NCBI GenBank assembly: GCA_963082975.1 | Contig: OY720347.1 | Span: 13,312,225 to 13,376,224 of the forward strand | Direction: 5' to 3' | DNA length: 64,000 bases | DNA from: Labia minor | Lineage: Eukaryota; Arthropoda; Insecta; Dermaptera; Spongiphoridae | Shown here: positions 36,589 to 47,313 of the stretch, in pieces | Position numbering within the stretch: position 1 is the stretch's first letter | How the letters are laid out: every line of letters starts with the position of its first letter | Notes under the pieces: generated by a model | What the model saw: the letters and a program-made list of their open reading frames with translations, nothing else | What the model was told of the DNA's origin: nothing | Databases searched by the model: none | Program-made: the position numbers and the translations under genes

Positions 36589-37300
36589 TATAAATAAAAA
36601 ATATAAAATAAAATTTCAAAAATAATATTAAAAATATTAAAAAGATTTTAATCAAGTGAAAAGAGTCTAACAAAAGTCTAAGTTTTTCGCTAACCTCTAA
36701 AGGGAAGAAAAATAATTTTTCTACATAAGAATATTAAACAATATTCTACAGATTTGTTTTAATTGGATATTACTAGATAAAAATATGTCAATGATTATTT
36801 TTATATGGAGAGAAATTTATATTTATACTCAACATTGAATTTATTATACAAAAAATATACAGGTTAATGTTGTTTTTCTATATCAAGTTGATGATAATAT
36901 AATAGGATTTAATTTCCTTATAAATAAGGTTATTGTTCATACTCATTCAATGTTTTTTTTTTAAATGTCTTATTCTAATATTTCGCTTACGTATTTCTAG
37001 ATAATGCAATTTTGATAATTTAATTGACAAACGTCATAGAAGAGTCAGGTTTTTGATTGAAGATCAAATTATTAGATATTATTATTCATAGTTGATTTAT
37101 TTGATTGGCAACAATTTCTATTTATTTTATGTTTTTCTATTGAATTTAATGAAAAATATTTAATTATTATTAAAATATAGTTTCATCTAATATATATATT
37201 TGTAGAATTATAATTATTATTCGGTAAATTTTAATTTTTTGTTTTTAGTAATTTTTATGGGAAGATTAAGATTGTCGAGATTTGTTCAAAATTTGAAGCT
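36589..37300. other. AT-rich sequence, no feature
   Basis: Nothing supported between the MITE and the candidate first exon. Confidence 0.5.
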
Positions 37301-37303
37301 TAC

Positions 37304-37385
37304 CTTTAAAGTAATTGTTTATCCATTCCGAGTCAAATCAGACAAAGCGAGGCAAGAGTGAGGATTTACTGGCGGTCAGTCACTC
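37304..37385 (-). other. Candidate non-coding first exon (possibly of the SLC5 gene)
   Basis: On the minus strand a GC-rich, non-repetitive stretch ends TTTAAAG followed by a strong donor GTAAGC at 37303. It could splice to the free acceptor at 24573. It contains a short upstream ORF (MDKQLL, then stop) that would precede the main ATG. The linkage is inference: the 12.7 kb between holds only transposons and AT-rich DNA, and no other unpaired minus-strand acceptor was noticed. Confidence 0.4.
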
Positions 37386-37410
37386 GGCCGCCAATCAGGA
37401 CGCTCCTGGC

Positions 37411-37475
37411 TTTTATGCAGAACAGGTGACCCTCCCTCCCTCCCACTTAAGCTTCAGTGGGAGACAAGGCCAATC
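37411..37475 (-). promoter_or_regulatory. Candidate TATA promoter with G-rich upstream tract
   Basis: On the minus strand CATAAAAG lies at 37418-37411, about 30 bp before the predicted start of the candidate exon. Upstream is a (GGGA)n-like tract and a GATTGGC (inverted CCAAT) near 37470. A second inverted CCAAT lies at 37391-37395, downstream of the TATA. This is the most GC-rich non-transposon island in the region. Confidence 0.4.
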
Positions 37476-37993
37476 GAATTCACCCCCATATTTCTTAGTC
37501 ATCCTCCTCCAAATTGGACTAAAACAAATTAAATTATTGAAAATTATTATATTCCATTTTTTTTTATTTCTTATCTTGTATATTAATAATTTCTACATAG
37601 TTAAAGTATTCAGCCAATAGATAATAGTAACTACAAATGTTTTTAGAAAATAATATTAATAATATTTTGTTTTATATAAATATAAGTATATAAATAAAAT
37701 ATCAGTGACTCTTAATTAATTAATTAAAAAACCTTTTGAAATTATCAGAAGCATAACAATTCAGAACAATAACAAGATTTTTTATAAGAAGAATTATTTT
37801 TGATTAACACTAAACTTGACTAAATTATATAATAAATGATGGTATATTTTTTAGTATTAAAATAAAATTTATAAAATATGTATCAATTTTTTGATGTTTT
37901 TCGTTCTATACTATAATAAATAAAGATTTATTTAAATTAGGCTGAAATTGTTTAAGAAAATATAAATAAATAAAGCGCAGATATTTTTTCTTA

Positions 37994-37996
<3 letters not shown>

Positions 37997-38036
<40 letters not shown>
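37997..38036. repeat. (ATT)n microsatellite
   Basis: About 13 uninterrupted TTA units. Confidence 0.95.
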
Positions 38037-38212
38037 GTTATTAAATAACCTTCTCATTTTAATTAATTCTCTTAATTCAGAACCAATTTTATATTATTAT
38101 ATACCTTTAATTATTAATTTAATAGTAACTATTTAATTAATATATGTATATACATAGAATATTAGGTATATATATATATATACACTTTGTAATATTTGCA
38201 CATTCTCTACAA

Positions 38213-38504
38213 CCCGTGGCCCGCGGGACTTCGAACAAAATTGTGCGGTCGCCAAGCATAATAATACAATATCATTTTATTGGCACTCTAAACTGTTTGC
38301 GGGTTACTTGATTTCTGTTAAGTTAAATATATATTATAATAAGTTATACAACAATGAAACGATTTTTTGATTCCTTGATTATGTGAATTGTTTATTAAAT
38401 ATTTAGGGATTAATAATTTATTAAGTTGATTTTTTTTATCTGCCGCCCGACAAGAAATGTCAAACTTTCGTTTGGTCCTTTAAAAAAAAGGTTGGTCACC
38501 CTTG
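38213..38504. mobile_element. Non-autonomous hAT element, 292 bp
   Basis: Right end (reversed) CAAGGGTGACCAACC; left end CCCGTGGCCCGCGG. Exact 8-bp CTCTACAA at 38205-38212 and 38505-38512, nnnTAnnn type. The left terminus is partly lost. Confidence 0.65.
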
Positions 38505-38523
38505 CTCTACAAGAACATTTTAA

Positions 38524-38922
38524 CGATAGGAAGGGAAGGTATTATTTTCACACCAAATTTCACATGTGGAGATTTTTACATATCTCTACGAATCATGCAT
38601 TTTGTTAATAGAAAAAAAGTATTTTGAGCATGATGTCTGTCCGTCTGTCCATTATGTATCCATATAGACGAGTACAGCTTGAATGGCTCAAATTTGGTAT
38701 ATTTACATAATGCATCAGTACGATTAATTCATCAACTTTTGGTGTATATCAGGAAATCAGAAGTGGTAGTTTAAAAAGTATTAATTTTATATTCATTGTT
38801 GGAAAATTGTTCACTTAAAATATAGTAGTAATTAATAATTGAGTAATTAAACTAAAAATAAAAACCAAGATAATATAAATTAGTCATTTTAATTGAAGTT
38901 TTAATAATATATTTTTTTTGTT

Positions 38923-38963
<41 letters not shown>

Positions 38964-39040
38964 GTATATAATGTTGTTTGGAAATTAACTTATTTCAAAT
39001 AGTCGGTCGGTTCTGTGCCTGGACGGACACAGGTCATTTT
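38524..39040 (+). mobile_element. Family A element, diverged
   Basis: Starts CGATAGGAAGGGAAGGTATT; ends AGTCGGTCGGTTC and an ACAGGTCA hairpin half. A TA microsatellite (38930-38962) lies inside. Confidence 0.65.
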
Positions 39041-40080
39041 TTTTTAAAATTACACAAGAATAATTTTTATATTTTGAACAATGTCAATGTTAATTTAATT
39101 ATAAAAAAAAAAAAATTCTAGAAGACGAATTTAAAAATTATAAAATTTATTTTAAAAACACACCTATTATTTAATCAATTTTTATAATATCTTTTTTTCA
39201 AAATAATAATAATAATAATAATAATGAGAGAAGAGTTATTTAAGTCTTAAGTATGTTTCTCATTTTATTTAATTTATTTATAACTGTATTATTTTTTTTT
39301 TATTTATATTCATTTTTTATCAAACATCGGCTAGAAATTAATGTAAGCATATACCTAAACATAGTATCTCTATTCAATTAATAATTGAATAGTAATTTAT
39401 AAAATCAATAAAACTTCACTTATATAAAAAGATTTTAAGAGAGTAAGAAAAAAAATAATTATTAATTAATAAAATTAATATGTTTTTCTTATATAATGAA
39501 AATGTATTATTTTTTTAAATAATTAACAACGTTATAAGAAAATATCATTTTTATCAATCATAATAGATAATGAAAAGAACCACATGAATGAAAAGAAGTC
39601 TCATTATATTTCATTAAATAAAAATATTTGTTTTTTTTTATATATATATATCTACATATTTTTATTTTTACAACTGTCTATATATATTTATATTTATATA
39701 TATATCCAATTATTTTTTTCACTAAATTTTATATTATGTATTAATTTCATATCACCAAAAAACGATCATTTATTATTTTATTATATATAAGTAAATTATA
39801 TGGTATATTTAAATGTTAAGTGTTTAGTTATTTATGTGATTCAAAACTAATAATGATAAAAAAATCAATTAGGCGTAGAAATAACTGTACTTATATTGAA
39901 TTCCATGAACTAATAATACTTTAAATATTAAAAACTGTTTACTATTTGAATACCTAGTTACGTTGTAATTATTATATACACATAAAAAAATAATAGAATC
40001 AAGTAAATAATAAATTTTTTTATTAAAATTTATTTTTAATTTAAAAAAAAAATATTAAATATATACTATCTATCTATCTC
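39041..40080. other. AT-rich sequence, no feature
   Basis: Short AAT and TA tracts; no supported gene. Confidence 0.5.
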
Positions 40081-40084
40081 TGTG

Positions 40085-40680
40085 GCTCTACGGAACTCGA
40101 AAGTTCTTGGCCGCAGTAACCACACCCCTATTCCTATTCTGAGCCACAACCTTCCAGTCCCTATCCTCTCCCATCTCTCTCACGTCCTTTCCCACATTAT
40201 CCACCTACCGTGTCGTTGGTCTTCCAAGAAGACGTTTCCCATTCGGTCTCCCTACCAATATATTTTTGGCCATTCTTTCTTCTCCCATTCTAGCCACGTG
40301 CCCTGCCCACCGTAGCCTTCTCGATTTTATAATTCTAACTATATGTGGAGATGCATAGAGGTCATGCAATTCCTTGTTATGCAATCTTCGCCATTCCCCG
40401 GTGACCTCTTCTTTCTTTGGCCCATAAATGCTTCGTAGAATCCTATTCTCAAATACTCTAAATATACTCCCGTCACCTAAGGTCATAGACCATGCCTCAC
40501 ACCCATATAATACATCCGATAAAATAATTGTTTTATATATTTTAATTTTTATCCCCTTTGATAATAATTTTGACGCAATAAGACCCTTTATTGCATTATA
40601 AGAGGCGTTTCCCGATTGTAACCTCGCTTTAAACTCATCTCGAATATTATTATCTTTCGTTATCAAAGAACCTAAGTATT
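40085..40680 (-). pseudogene. Non-LTR retrotransposon (RTE-like) ORF2 C-terminal fragment
   Basis: The minus strand encodes the region after the reverse-transcriptase palm: KARLQSGNASYNAIKGLI, KIKIYKTIILSDVLYGCEAW, FENRILRSIYGPKKEEVTGE, LHDLYASPHIVRIIKSRRLR, WAGHVARMG and GKRLLGRPTTR. Then a TAG sits where Trp is usual, followed by VDNVGKDVREMGEDRDWKVV and VTAAKNFRVP-stop. The 5' part is missing, as expected of truncated LINE copies. A decayed copy of the same element is at 55095-55605. Confidence 0.85.
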
Positions 40681-40929
40681 TAAATTTTTCTACATTTTCA
40701 AATTCTATATCTTATATATTAAGATTTTGTGTGTTAATACTATTCCTTAAACATATTAAATGTATTTAAATACTAAATATATTAAATATACTATTTCATC
40801 AAAATATATCTAAGTATAAATTTTAAATTTTATTGAGAAATTAAAAATTAAAAAATACTCTTTACATATTCATAAATATAACAGTTTTTTTTTTATTAGT
40901 AATTTTTATCAAATTTTCTTAAATTCTAA

Positions 40930-40957
40930 GTACCTGGTTCACCGAGCCACCGTTCAA
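40930..40957 (-). repeat. Helitron-like tail fragment
   Basis: GTACCTGGTTCACCGAGCC, identical to the start of the reversed tail at 16399. Confidence 0.45.
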
Positions 40958-40999
40958 ATAATTTAAAAGAACATAAATTAAATAAAAATAGTCAAAAAT

Positions 41000-41335
41000 A
41001 CATACAGCCCTTTGTTTTGTGCTCACTGACAACAGCCGCCAGCCTCGGGCGATAACGGGTGGTCTGTGCTCGGCCTGTTGTCAAGTGTAGAAGTGCCAGT
41101 GACAGTGATAGTGCCCAGGATTCTTCAGAGCTTCACAGCAACACAGTGAGTACAAAACCACCCAACCTATCAACCCAAAATCCCGATATCGACTCTTGGT
41201 TACACAGACTAAGACCCAGAATCCCAAAAATATTCCCGCCAGAATAACTTCTTGTAAATGACACCAAAATGGGTGCCGAAACGTCGAGAAAACAATCTCA
41301 CAAAAATACGTGATTATATCCCGGATAAATCTGTT
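41000..41335 (+). mobile_element. Penelope-like element 3' end
   Basis: GC-rich island ending AATGACACC, loop, GGGTGCCGAAACGTCGAG, the stem-then-GAAAC arrangement seen at Penelope-like ends. A 62-codon open frame (41059-41244) precedes it with SWLHRLRPRIPKIFPPE, unrecognised. A TA microsatellite follows (41345-41377). Confidence 0.4.
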
Positions 41336-41339
41336 AATA

Positions 41340-41380
<41 letters not shown>

Positions 41381-41383
41381 ATT

Positions 41384-41505
41384 CTATTATAATTATAAAA
41401 ACAGTGAAACTCTGCAAATGATTAATTAGAAATATAAATAAATAAATATAAATATGATGATTATTATTTTATTGTTGTAAAAAAAAATCGAATATATATA
41501 TATAT
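41384..41505 (+). repeat. 120-bp direct repeat, left copy
   Basis: TTATTCTATTATAATTATAA, then AACAGTGAAACTCTGCAAATG and on through TTTATTGTTGTAAAAAAA; recurs at 46912-47035 with few differences. Confidence 0.7.
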
Positions 41506-41782
41506 TTGCTAGTATAATAAGATAAAAAAGATAATATATATATTCATTTTCTTTTTTGATATTCCAAAGAAATAAAAAAATTTGATTTTTTTTCTTTTGG
41601 TCCAATAATCTTAATTAATAAATAATAAACATTTTAACAAATTAAAATTTCTTCTCTTGACAATGGTTAAAAGTTAAAGAATTAATATATATAATGTTGG
41701 AAGGCTGAGAAAATTTAAAAATATTGAAAACATTCTATTTAAAAAAAGCCTCTCTGTTTATTATTATATCAAATTCAAATAA

Positions 41783-42433
41783 GTTGACCTGTGGCCAGGT
41801 CCGAACCGACCGAACCGTCGCGACGGTTTGAAATAAATTAATTTCCAGCTACAGAAACAATTTCAAATAATTTTAATATATCTATTAATGTAAAAACAGA
41901 TATGGATATAACATAAATATTTTTAATTTTATTTTATTTATAATATATAGCTGAAGTAGCCGGCGTTGCCGGCGTTACCCGAGGCTGTGACGTCATGAAG
42001 GGCTGGGTGACGTCATATAATTTTAAATTAAGAAAAACATAATGAAGATGATTTTTCCCGAGGATAAAACCAATACATTCGTGGTGATATGTAAAAAAAT
42101 CTCCTTATGTGAAATTTGGTGCGAAAATAACCCTTCCCTTCTTATCGTCGATCGCTAATACTACCACTTCCGGTTTCCGGATTTGCACCAAAAGTTGATC
42201 AATTCATCCCACTGATGCATTAAGTAAATATACCAAATTTCATCGAAATCCGTTAAGCCGTTCAGGCTGTACACATCTATACGGACGGACGGACGGACAG
42301 ACGGACGGACAGACATCATGCTAAAAATACTTTTTTTTGTTAAGAAAATGCATGATTCGTGGAGATATGTAAAAATCTCCACATGTGAAATTTGGTGTGA
42401 AAACAATACCTCCCTTACTATCATCGGTCGGTA
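41783..42433 (-). mobile_element. Family A element, reversed, full length
   Basis: From AGTTGACCTGTGGCCAGGTC and GACCGAACCGTCG to CATCGGTCGGTAAAA. Contains the (GGAC)n tract at 42281-42311. Confidence 0.8.
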
Positions 42434-42600
42434 AAAAGAATAAAAAAATATATTACGTCATATAAAAATAAAACTATTGCCCAAGGGACTTAGACTATAT
42501 TGGTCTTAAGATTTAAACACTGAGCTGGTGATGTTGGTTAATTAATGAAGGATATTTAAACCACTCCTCTCATTAAAGATAAAAAAATCATTAAACCTTT
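42434..42600. other. Unassigned spacer
   Basis: AT-rich; ends in a (TTC)n tract that is the tail of the LINE fragment. Confidence 0.4.
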
Positions 42601-42620
42601 TCTTCTTCTTCTTCTTAGCC

Positions 42621-42786
42621 TTATTTCCCACGGGGTGTGGGGTCGGCTCTTCTCGTTAATTGGCGCCAACTAAATCTGTTGTTGGCGTCGTCTGTAGAGA
42701 GACCAGATGCCATTAGATCTCCCGTTATACGGCAGGACCAGCTGGTTTTAGGCCTCCCACGCGGTCTTTGGTACTCAACCTTCGAT
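42621..42786 (-). pseudogene. LINE ORF C-terminus (RTE-like), second type
   Basis: The minus strand reads VEYQRPRGRPKTSWSCRITG, then FSWRQLTRRADPTPRGK-stop. The RPRGRP...W and RRADPTPRG motifs are usual at the C-terminus of RTE-type non-LTR elements. A (GAA)n microsatellite (42601-42617) follows the stop as a 3' tail. The 5' side is replaced by a GATGAT-type minisatellite. Confidence 0.65.
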
Positions 42787-42945
42787 GACGGTGATGATGG
42801 TGATGATGGTGTTGACGACTTTTGATGAAGATGTGGACGATTTGAGTGAGGTTGATGGCAATGATGCTGATGCTGACCGGTGTGACGATGTTCGTGTCGG
42901 TGATGATGTCGATGTTGATATTGATGTGGATGTAGATGTTGGACT
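42787..42945. repeat. GAT-rich minisatellite
   Basis: Imperfect GATGGT/GATGTT/GATGAT units. Long open frames on both strands here are by-products of the repeat. Confidence 0.75.
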
Positions 42946-44273
42946 ATCTTCTTTAGCCCACCTCGTCCATAGGTGGGTAACCCTAACCCATTTCTCACAT
43001 CGCCCGGGTGCTGACAATGTGCGTCGCTTGCAGGGGACGCCCTAGCCGTTAACCGTATAACATTTCTCCATTAATTGTTGATGCGACGCGAAGATGATCC
43101 AGCCGGCCTGTCGCTACAGCCTGACGCGTGGATTGGAAAGAAGGAAGAGGAAATAAAGGGGGATTGGGTCTGGATGGATGATTTGAGTAGGGCAGTGGTT
43201 CTTAAACTGTGGTCCGCGGACCCCTGGGGGTCCGCGAAGCCTTTACTGGGGGTCCGCGGTCCTCGGAAAAAAATCATCGTAAAAATATATACATATATAA
43301 ATATTTAAAGTTCATTGTGTAACTATATCCTCCTAGAGAATTACGGCTATAATTTAATACTATTAATAATACTATTTTATTTTATTAAATTGATAATTAT
43401 GTCAATTAATTTTTTGTGAATAAATAAACATATATAAAAAACTATATATAAAATTTGAATTTTCATCCATTCATTCATTTAAAATCATTTTTCGATTGTT
43501 CCTTTAAAATAACCCCTCTTAGGGGCTCGGAAGGGGAGGCATATAAGGGAATTTTCTTTCACTTTGTTATTGGGGAAAACCAGGGGAGGGGACAGTCTTA
43601 TCCGGAAAAACCCAAATTGTCAGCGTCCACTCTGGGGTTTTAAACAGTTTTAAAGCAAATGTTAATTATAAGTTCATTTCTCAACGAGTTGTATCTTTAA
43701 ATTATTTTTATTAATGTTAATTATAAGTTCATTTCTCAACGAGTTGTATCTTTAAATTATTTTTATTAATTTAATTAATTATAATTAAATTATAGCTAAT
43801 AATAGTTTATTATAGCTAATAATTTTTTTTAATTTTTAGTGTAATTTGCATGATCATTATTTTATAAAAACACTAAACACATTTTGCAATTTCCCAGAAA
43901 GGCTGTTTTTGAGAGTAAGTATAAGTTAGTTTTATGAATAAAAAATATTTATTTTAATAATATTTTAGAATCAAATTACGAAATTAATAATATTTTAGAA
44001 TCAAATTACGAAATTAATAATATTTTAGAATCAAATTACGAAATATATTTATTATATAAATTAATATTCATTTAAAATGATATTAAATCATTTATTTAAA
44101 ATGATTTAAAACATTTATTAAAATGATTTAAAACATTCATTTAAAATGATATTAAAACATTCATATAAAATCATATTAAAACATAGCTAGTAAATAATAA
44201 TTCGTTATATTTATATTATATTTATATTATATTTATATTATTGTAGTTCAATGTTAATAAATTACTCCATAAA

Positions 44274-46133
44274 ATGGATCGTTGGCTACAAACTGGTTCA
44301 ACACAGAAACGGAAAGAATCAGATGATGAGGCATCAACAGCAAACTCTACCAAGAAACGCAAAACTAGAAAATATTCGGATGATTATTTATCATTTGGAT
44401 TTACTTATATTTGCAACAATGATGTGGAAAGACCAGTCTGCGTTCTATGTCAGGAAAGTTTATCCAATGAAAGTATGAAACCTGCTAATCTCAGACGTCA
44501 TTTACAAACAAAGCACAGCGAGCATGTTAGTAAGTCTATCGAATTTTTTAAAATGAAAAAAGAAGAACTTAATTCAAGTCAGAGATTGATGGTAAAGACG
44601 GGATCTGGTGGTATGAGTAAGAAAGCAGTAATGGCATCATATGAAGTAGCTCTACTTATTGCTAAAGCAGGAAAGCCGCATAATATAGCAGAGCAATTAA
44701 TTCTTCCTGCTACAAAAGTAATTACAAATATAATGTTAGGAACTAAAGCAGCAAACGATATAAATTTGATTTCATTATCAAATGATACGGTTAAGAATAG
44801 GATTGAAGACATGTCATGTAATATAAAAGAAGAATTAATATCGAGAGTGCGCAAAAGTCACTATTACTCATTACAATTGGATGAAAGTACTGATGTCACT
44901 AATAATGCCAATTTGTTAGCTTTCATTAGATATGAGTTTGAAAATCAAATACAAGAAGATGTATTGTTTTGTGATTCACTACCTTCACGAACGACAGCTA
45001 ATGACATATTTAACAGTTTGAATAATTTTATAACCGAAAATGAAATAGAGTGGCCAAAATGTGTTGGAATTTGCACTGATGGTGCTCGTGCAATGTCAGG
45101 TACAAGAACTGGATTGATTGCTCTTATTAAAAATGTTGCGCCTCAGGTTGTTTGGAATCATTGCTGCATTCACAGAGAATCATTAGCAGCCAAAAATATG
45201 TCACCAGATTTGAAAAGAACATTAGACGAAGTAGTTAAAATTGTCAATTTCATTAAGGCTCGTCCACTTAATTCCAGAGTTTTTAAAATTTTGTGTGAGG
45301 AAATGGGTAGTCAACATACACATTTATTATTACATACAGATGTACGTTGGTTGTCCCGCGGGAAAGTACTCATTCGCCTTTTTGAGCTTCGAGATGAAAT
45401 ACGATTGTTTTTAATAGATGCGCATTTTGAACTGACCGAATGTTTCAATGATTTTATCTGGTTAGCTAAGGTGGCTTACTTGACTGATATTTTTACAAAA
45501 TTGAACGAACTTAATTTGAGCCTGCAAGGTACTGTTGTAAATATATTTAAAGTTGAAGATAAAATAGAAGCAATGATTAAAAAAATCGACTTGTGGTCGA
45601 AACGCATCCAGAACGGTGTATATGAGTCTTTTCCAACTCTCAATGATTTCATAGAAAGCTCCAGTGAAAAATTGCTTAATCAAACGCGTCAATTATTTGT
45701 TGAACATTTAATTACTTTGAAAAGCAACTTCAGGAAGTATTTTTCTACTCCTGATCCTTGCAATAACTGGATCAGAGATCCATTTAATATGGAAATTACA
45801 AATACTAAACATTTATCTGCACCTGAACAAGATATTCTCGTGGAATTATCATGTGATACAACTTATAAACTAAAATTTAACAAAACTGAATTGAGCAACT
45901 TTTGGTTACTTCTCAGGTCAGATTATCCTGCGCTTGCAAATAAAGCACTTCAACACTTGATTCCATTCTGCACAACATATTTATGCGAACAAGCTTTTTC
46001 GGTACTATTTTATATTAAGTCTAAATATAGAAACAAATTAAATGTAGAGCCGGATCTTAGATTAAAAGTTTCCAATATTAAGCCAGATATTGAGATTCTT
46101 GTTTCAAGAAAACAACTGCATACATCTCATTAA
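44274..46133 (+). CDS. hAT transposase (ZBED/SCAND3-like), copy 2
   Basis: 619 aa and intact, with the same BED finger (C56, C59, H76, H81), catalytic Asp motifs (LDESTD, CTDGARAMSG), HRESLA, RWLSRG and CEQAFS as copy 1. It differs at R104 and T511. Start chosen at MDRWLQTGST; an overlapping frame (44251-44478) is a shadow. The very low protein divergence together with exact target duplications points to recent movement of both copies. Confidence 0.93.
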   Translation: MDRWLQTGSTQKRKESDDEASTANSTKKRKTRKYSDDYLSFGFTYICNNDVERPVCVLCQESLSNESMKPANLRRHLQTKHSEHVSKSIEFFKMKKEELNSSQRLMVKTGSGGMSKKAVMASYEVALLIAKAGKPHNIAEQLILPATKVITNIMLGTKAANDINLISLSNDTVKNRIEDMSCNIKEELISRVRKSHYYSLQLDESTDVTNNANLLAFIRYEFENQIQEDVLFCDSLPSRTTANDIFNSLNNFITENEIEWPKCVGICTDGARAMSGTRTGLIALIKNVAPQVVWNHCCIHRESLAAKNMSPDLKRTLDEVVKIVNFIKARPLNSRVFKILCEEMGSQHTHLLLHTDVRWLSRGKVLIRLFELRDEIRLFLIDAHFELTECFNDFIWLAKVAYLTDIFTKLNELNLSLQGTVVNIFKVEDKIEAMIKKIDLWSKRIQNGVYESFPTLNDFIESSSEKLLNQTRQLFVEHLITLKSNFRKYFSTPDPCNNWIRDPFNMEITNTKHLSAPEQDILVELSCDTTYKLKFNKTELSNFWLLLRSDYPALANKALQHLIPFCTTYLCEQAFSVLFYIKSKYRNKLNVEPDLRLKVSNIKPDIEILVSRKQLHTSH

Positions 46134-46168
46134 ATATGTAAGTTATATTTAATGAGATAGATGCAGTT
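46114..46168 (+). other. 24-bp inverted repeat across the hAT stop codon
   Basis: Arms AACTGCATACATCTCATTAA-ATAT (46114-46137) and its inverse (46145-46168) have two mismatches and a 7-nt loop. The TAA stop lies in the left arm. The same structure is in copy 1 (30411-30468). Confidence 0.7.
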
Positions 46169-46519
46169 ATTTTTTAAAATATTTCTTATTTAATATTTTC
46201 TGAAAAAAATTATAAAATATTTATATGAATTTAATGTAAGTACCCATTATAATTTGTGAGATTTGTTGCTATGACAATGTTTGTATTTTCTTTCTTCAAT
46301 ATTATAATTTCTAATAAAATGTGTTCTACAATATGCAAAAAAATCGTTATTCACCAATCACTGTTAGAAATATTCATCATATATCCTTGTCCTTATGAGA
46401 TCGTAAGCCAGAAATTAATTAATAAAATGACGTAAAGTACCTAAAGTTGTGATGGGGGTCCGTCAAAAAAAATTTTTTCAAGTGGGGGTCCGTGGAGTAC
46501 ATAAGTTTAAGAACCTATG

Positions 46520-46700
46520 GAGTAGGGCATGCACTCCCTTGGTCGAGGAATGAGAGAAAATGCATGTGCTCGCGTAGGGCAGTGGGCGCCACTCACTGAG
46601 GTAGATCTGTCTCTCACCGGGATCGTGAGAAGGTATCTACCCGCTACCCGCAGCAGCCGATATTAAATTGAATTAGATTTTTATTTTTATTAAATAAATA
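46520..46700 (+). repeat. GC-richer repeat interrupted by hAT copy 2
   Basis: Rejoining across the hAT duplication gives a continuous 270-bp GC-rich unit starting near 43081. It resembles transposon sequence (TCTCTCACCGGGATCGTGAG) but I cannot name the family. Confidence 0.4.
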
Positions 46701-46710
46701 ATCTTGAGTT

Positions 46711-46782
46711 CTATGCTGGGATTCGAACTCAGGCTTCCTGTGTAGAAATCTCGTACTCTACCACTCAGCCATGCTGCCGCCT
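46711..46782 (-). mobile_element. tRNA-like SINE head
   Basis: On the minus strand an A box TGGCTGAGTGGTAG and a B box GAGTTCGAATCC are spaced as in a tRNA. The acceptor stem (GGCAGCA against CAGCATAG) and the T stem do not pair fully and no clean anticodon arm forms, so it is a tRNA-derived sequence rather than a tRNA gene. Confidence 0.5.
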
Positions 46783-46911
46783 TTTAAATATGATAATTAT
46801 ACGAGTATAAATTTATGAAGTGTAACATAAATGAATTAAGTCTTGTAAAATAGAAAAAGAAAAACATTCAAAATAATAATTAATGATTTTCAATAGTTTT
46901 TATATTAATAA

Positions 46912-47035
46912 TGTTATTCTATTATAATTATAAAAACAGTGAAACTCTTCAAATGATTAATTAGAAATATAAATAAATAAATAAATAAACATAAATATGA
47001 TGATTATTATTTTATTGTTGTAAAAAAAATCATAT
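46912..47035 (+). repeat. 120-bp direct repeat, right copy
   Basis: Nearly the same as 41384-41505, in the same orientation; directly upstream of the SINE. Confidence 0.7.
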
Positions 47036-47040
47036 ATATA

Positions 47041-47313
47041 TAAGACGCCATTGGGTATGCAGATAACGAACCTTCCTCACATTCACATGGTCCCGGGTTC
47101 AAGTCCCGGGTCTGGCAAGGGAATTTCCCTAGCTGGGGTCTATGGGACGGAGTCAACCCAGCCTCCGGGAACAACTTTGGAGAAAAGCTACTTGATAGCG
47201 CCTCCGATCAAGAAAATCAAGGTAAAGGTTGAGAGGACCCGTTTTACTGATCATAGGACACCTCATTGATATAGGCGTTGTCCTTGCGTAGGACGTACAA
47301 AGTCAAAGGTTTA
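47041..47313 (+). mobile_element. SINE-type retroposon, second copy
   Basis: GACGCCATTGGGTATG, B-box GGTTCAAGTCCCGGG, GGTCTATGGGACGGAGTC and the ACGTACAAAGTCAAAGG tail match the minus-strand copy at 23979-24268. TA-rich sequence on both sides could be its target duplication. Confidence 0.68.

Larger units (their letters stand above)
43193..46519 (+). mobile_element. Complete autonomous hAT transposon, copy 2 (3327 bp)
   Basis: Same length, ends and layout as copy 1 but opposite orientation. Exact 8-bp duplication GAGTAGGG at 43185-43192 and 46520-46527. A handful of base differences from copy 1 were noticed by eye (for example near 43315, 43600 and 44165). It is inserted in a moderately GC-rich repeat whose halves are 43081-43192 and 46520-46660. 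Confidence 0.93.

Noticed and set aside
37315..37620. Plus-strand 101-codon ORF over the GC-rich island
   Set aside because: Second half is AT-rich read-through and there is no ATG at the start; the minus-strand promoter/donor reading explains the island better.
42637..43045. Asp- and His-rich proteins
   Set aside because: Produced by the GAT minisatellite in several frames on both strands.
46711..46782. tRNA gene on the minus strand
   Set aside because: A and B boxes are good but the acceptor stem and T stem do not pair and no proper anticodon arm forms; called a SINE head.
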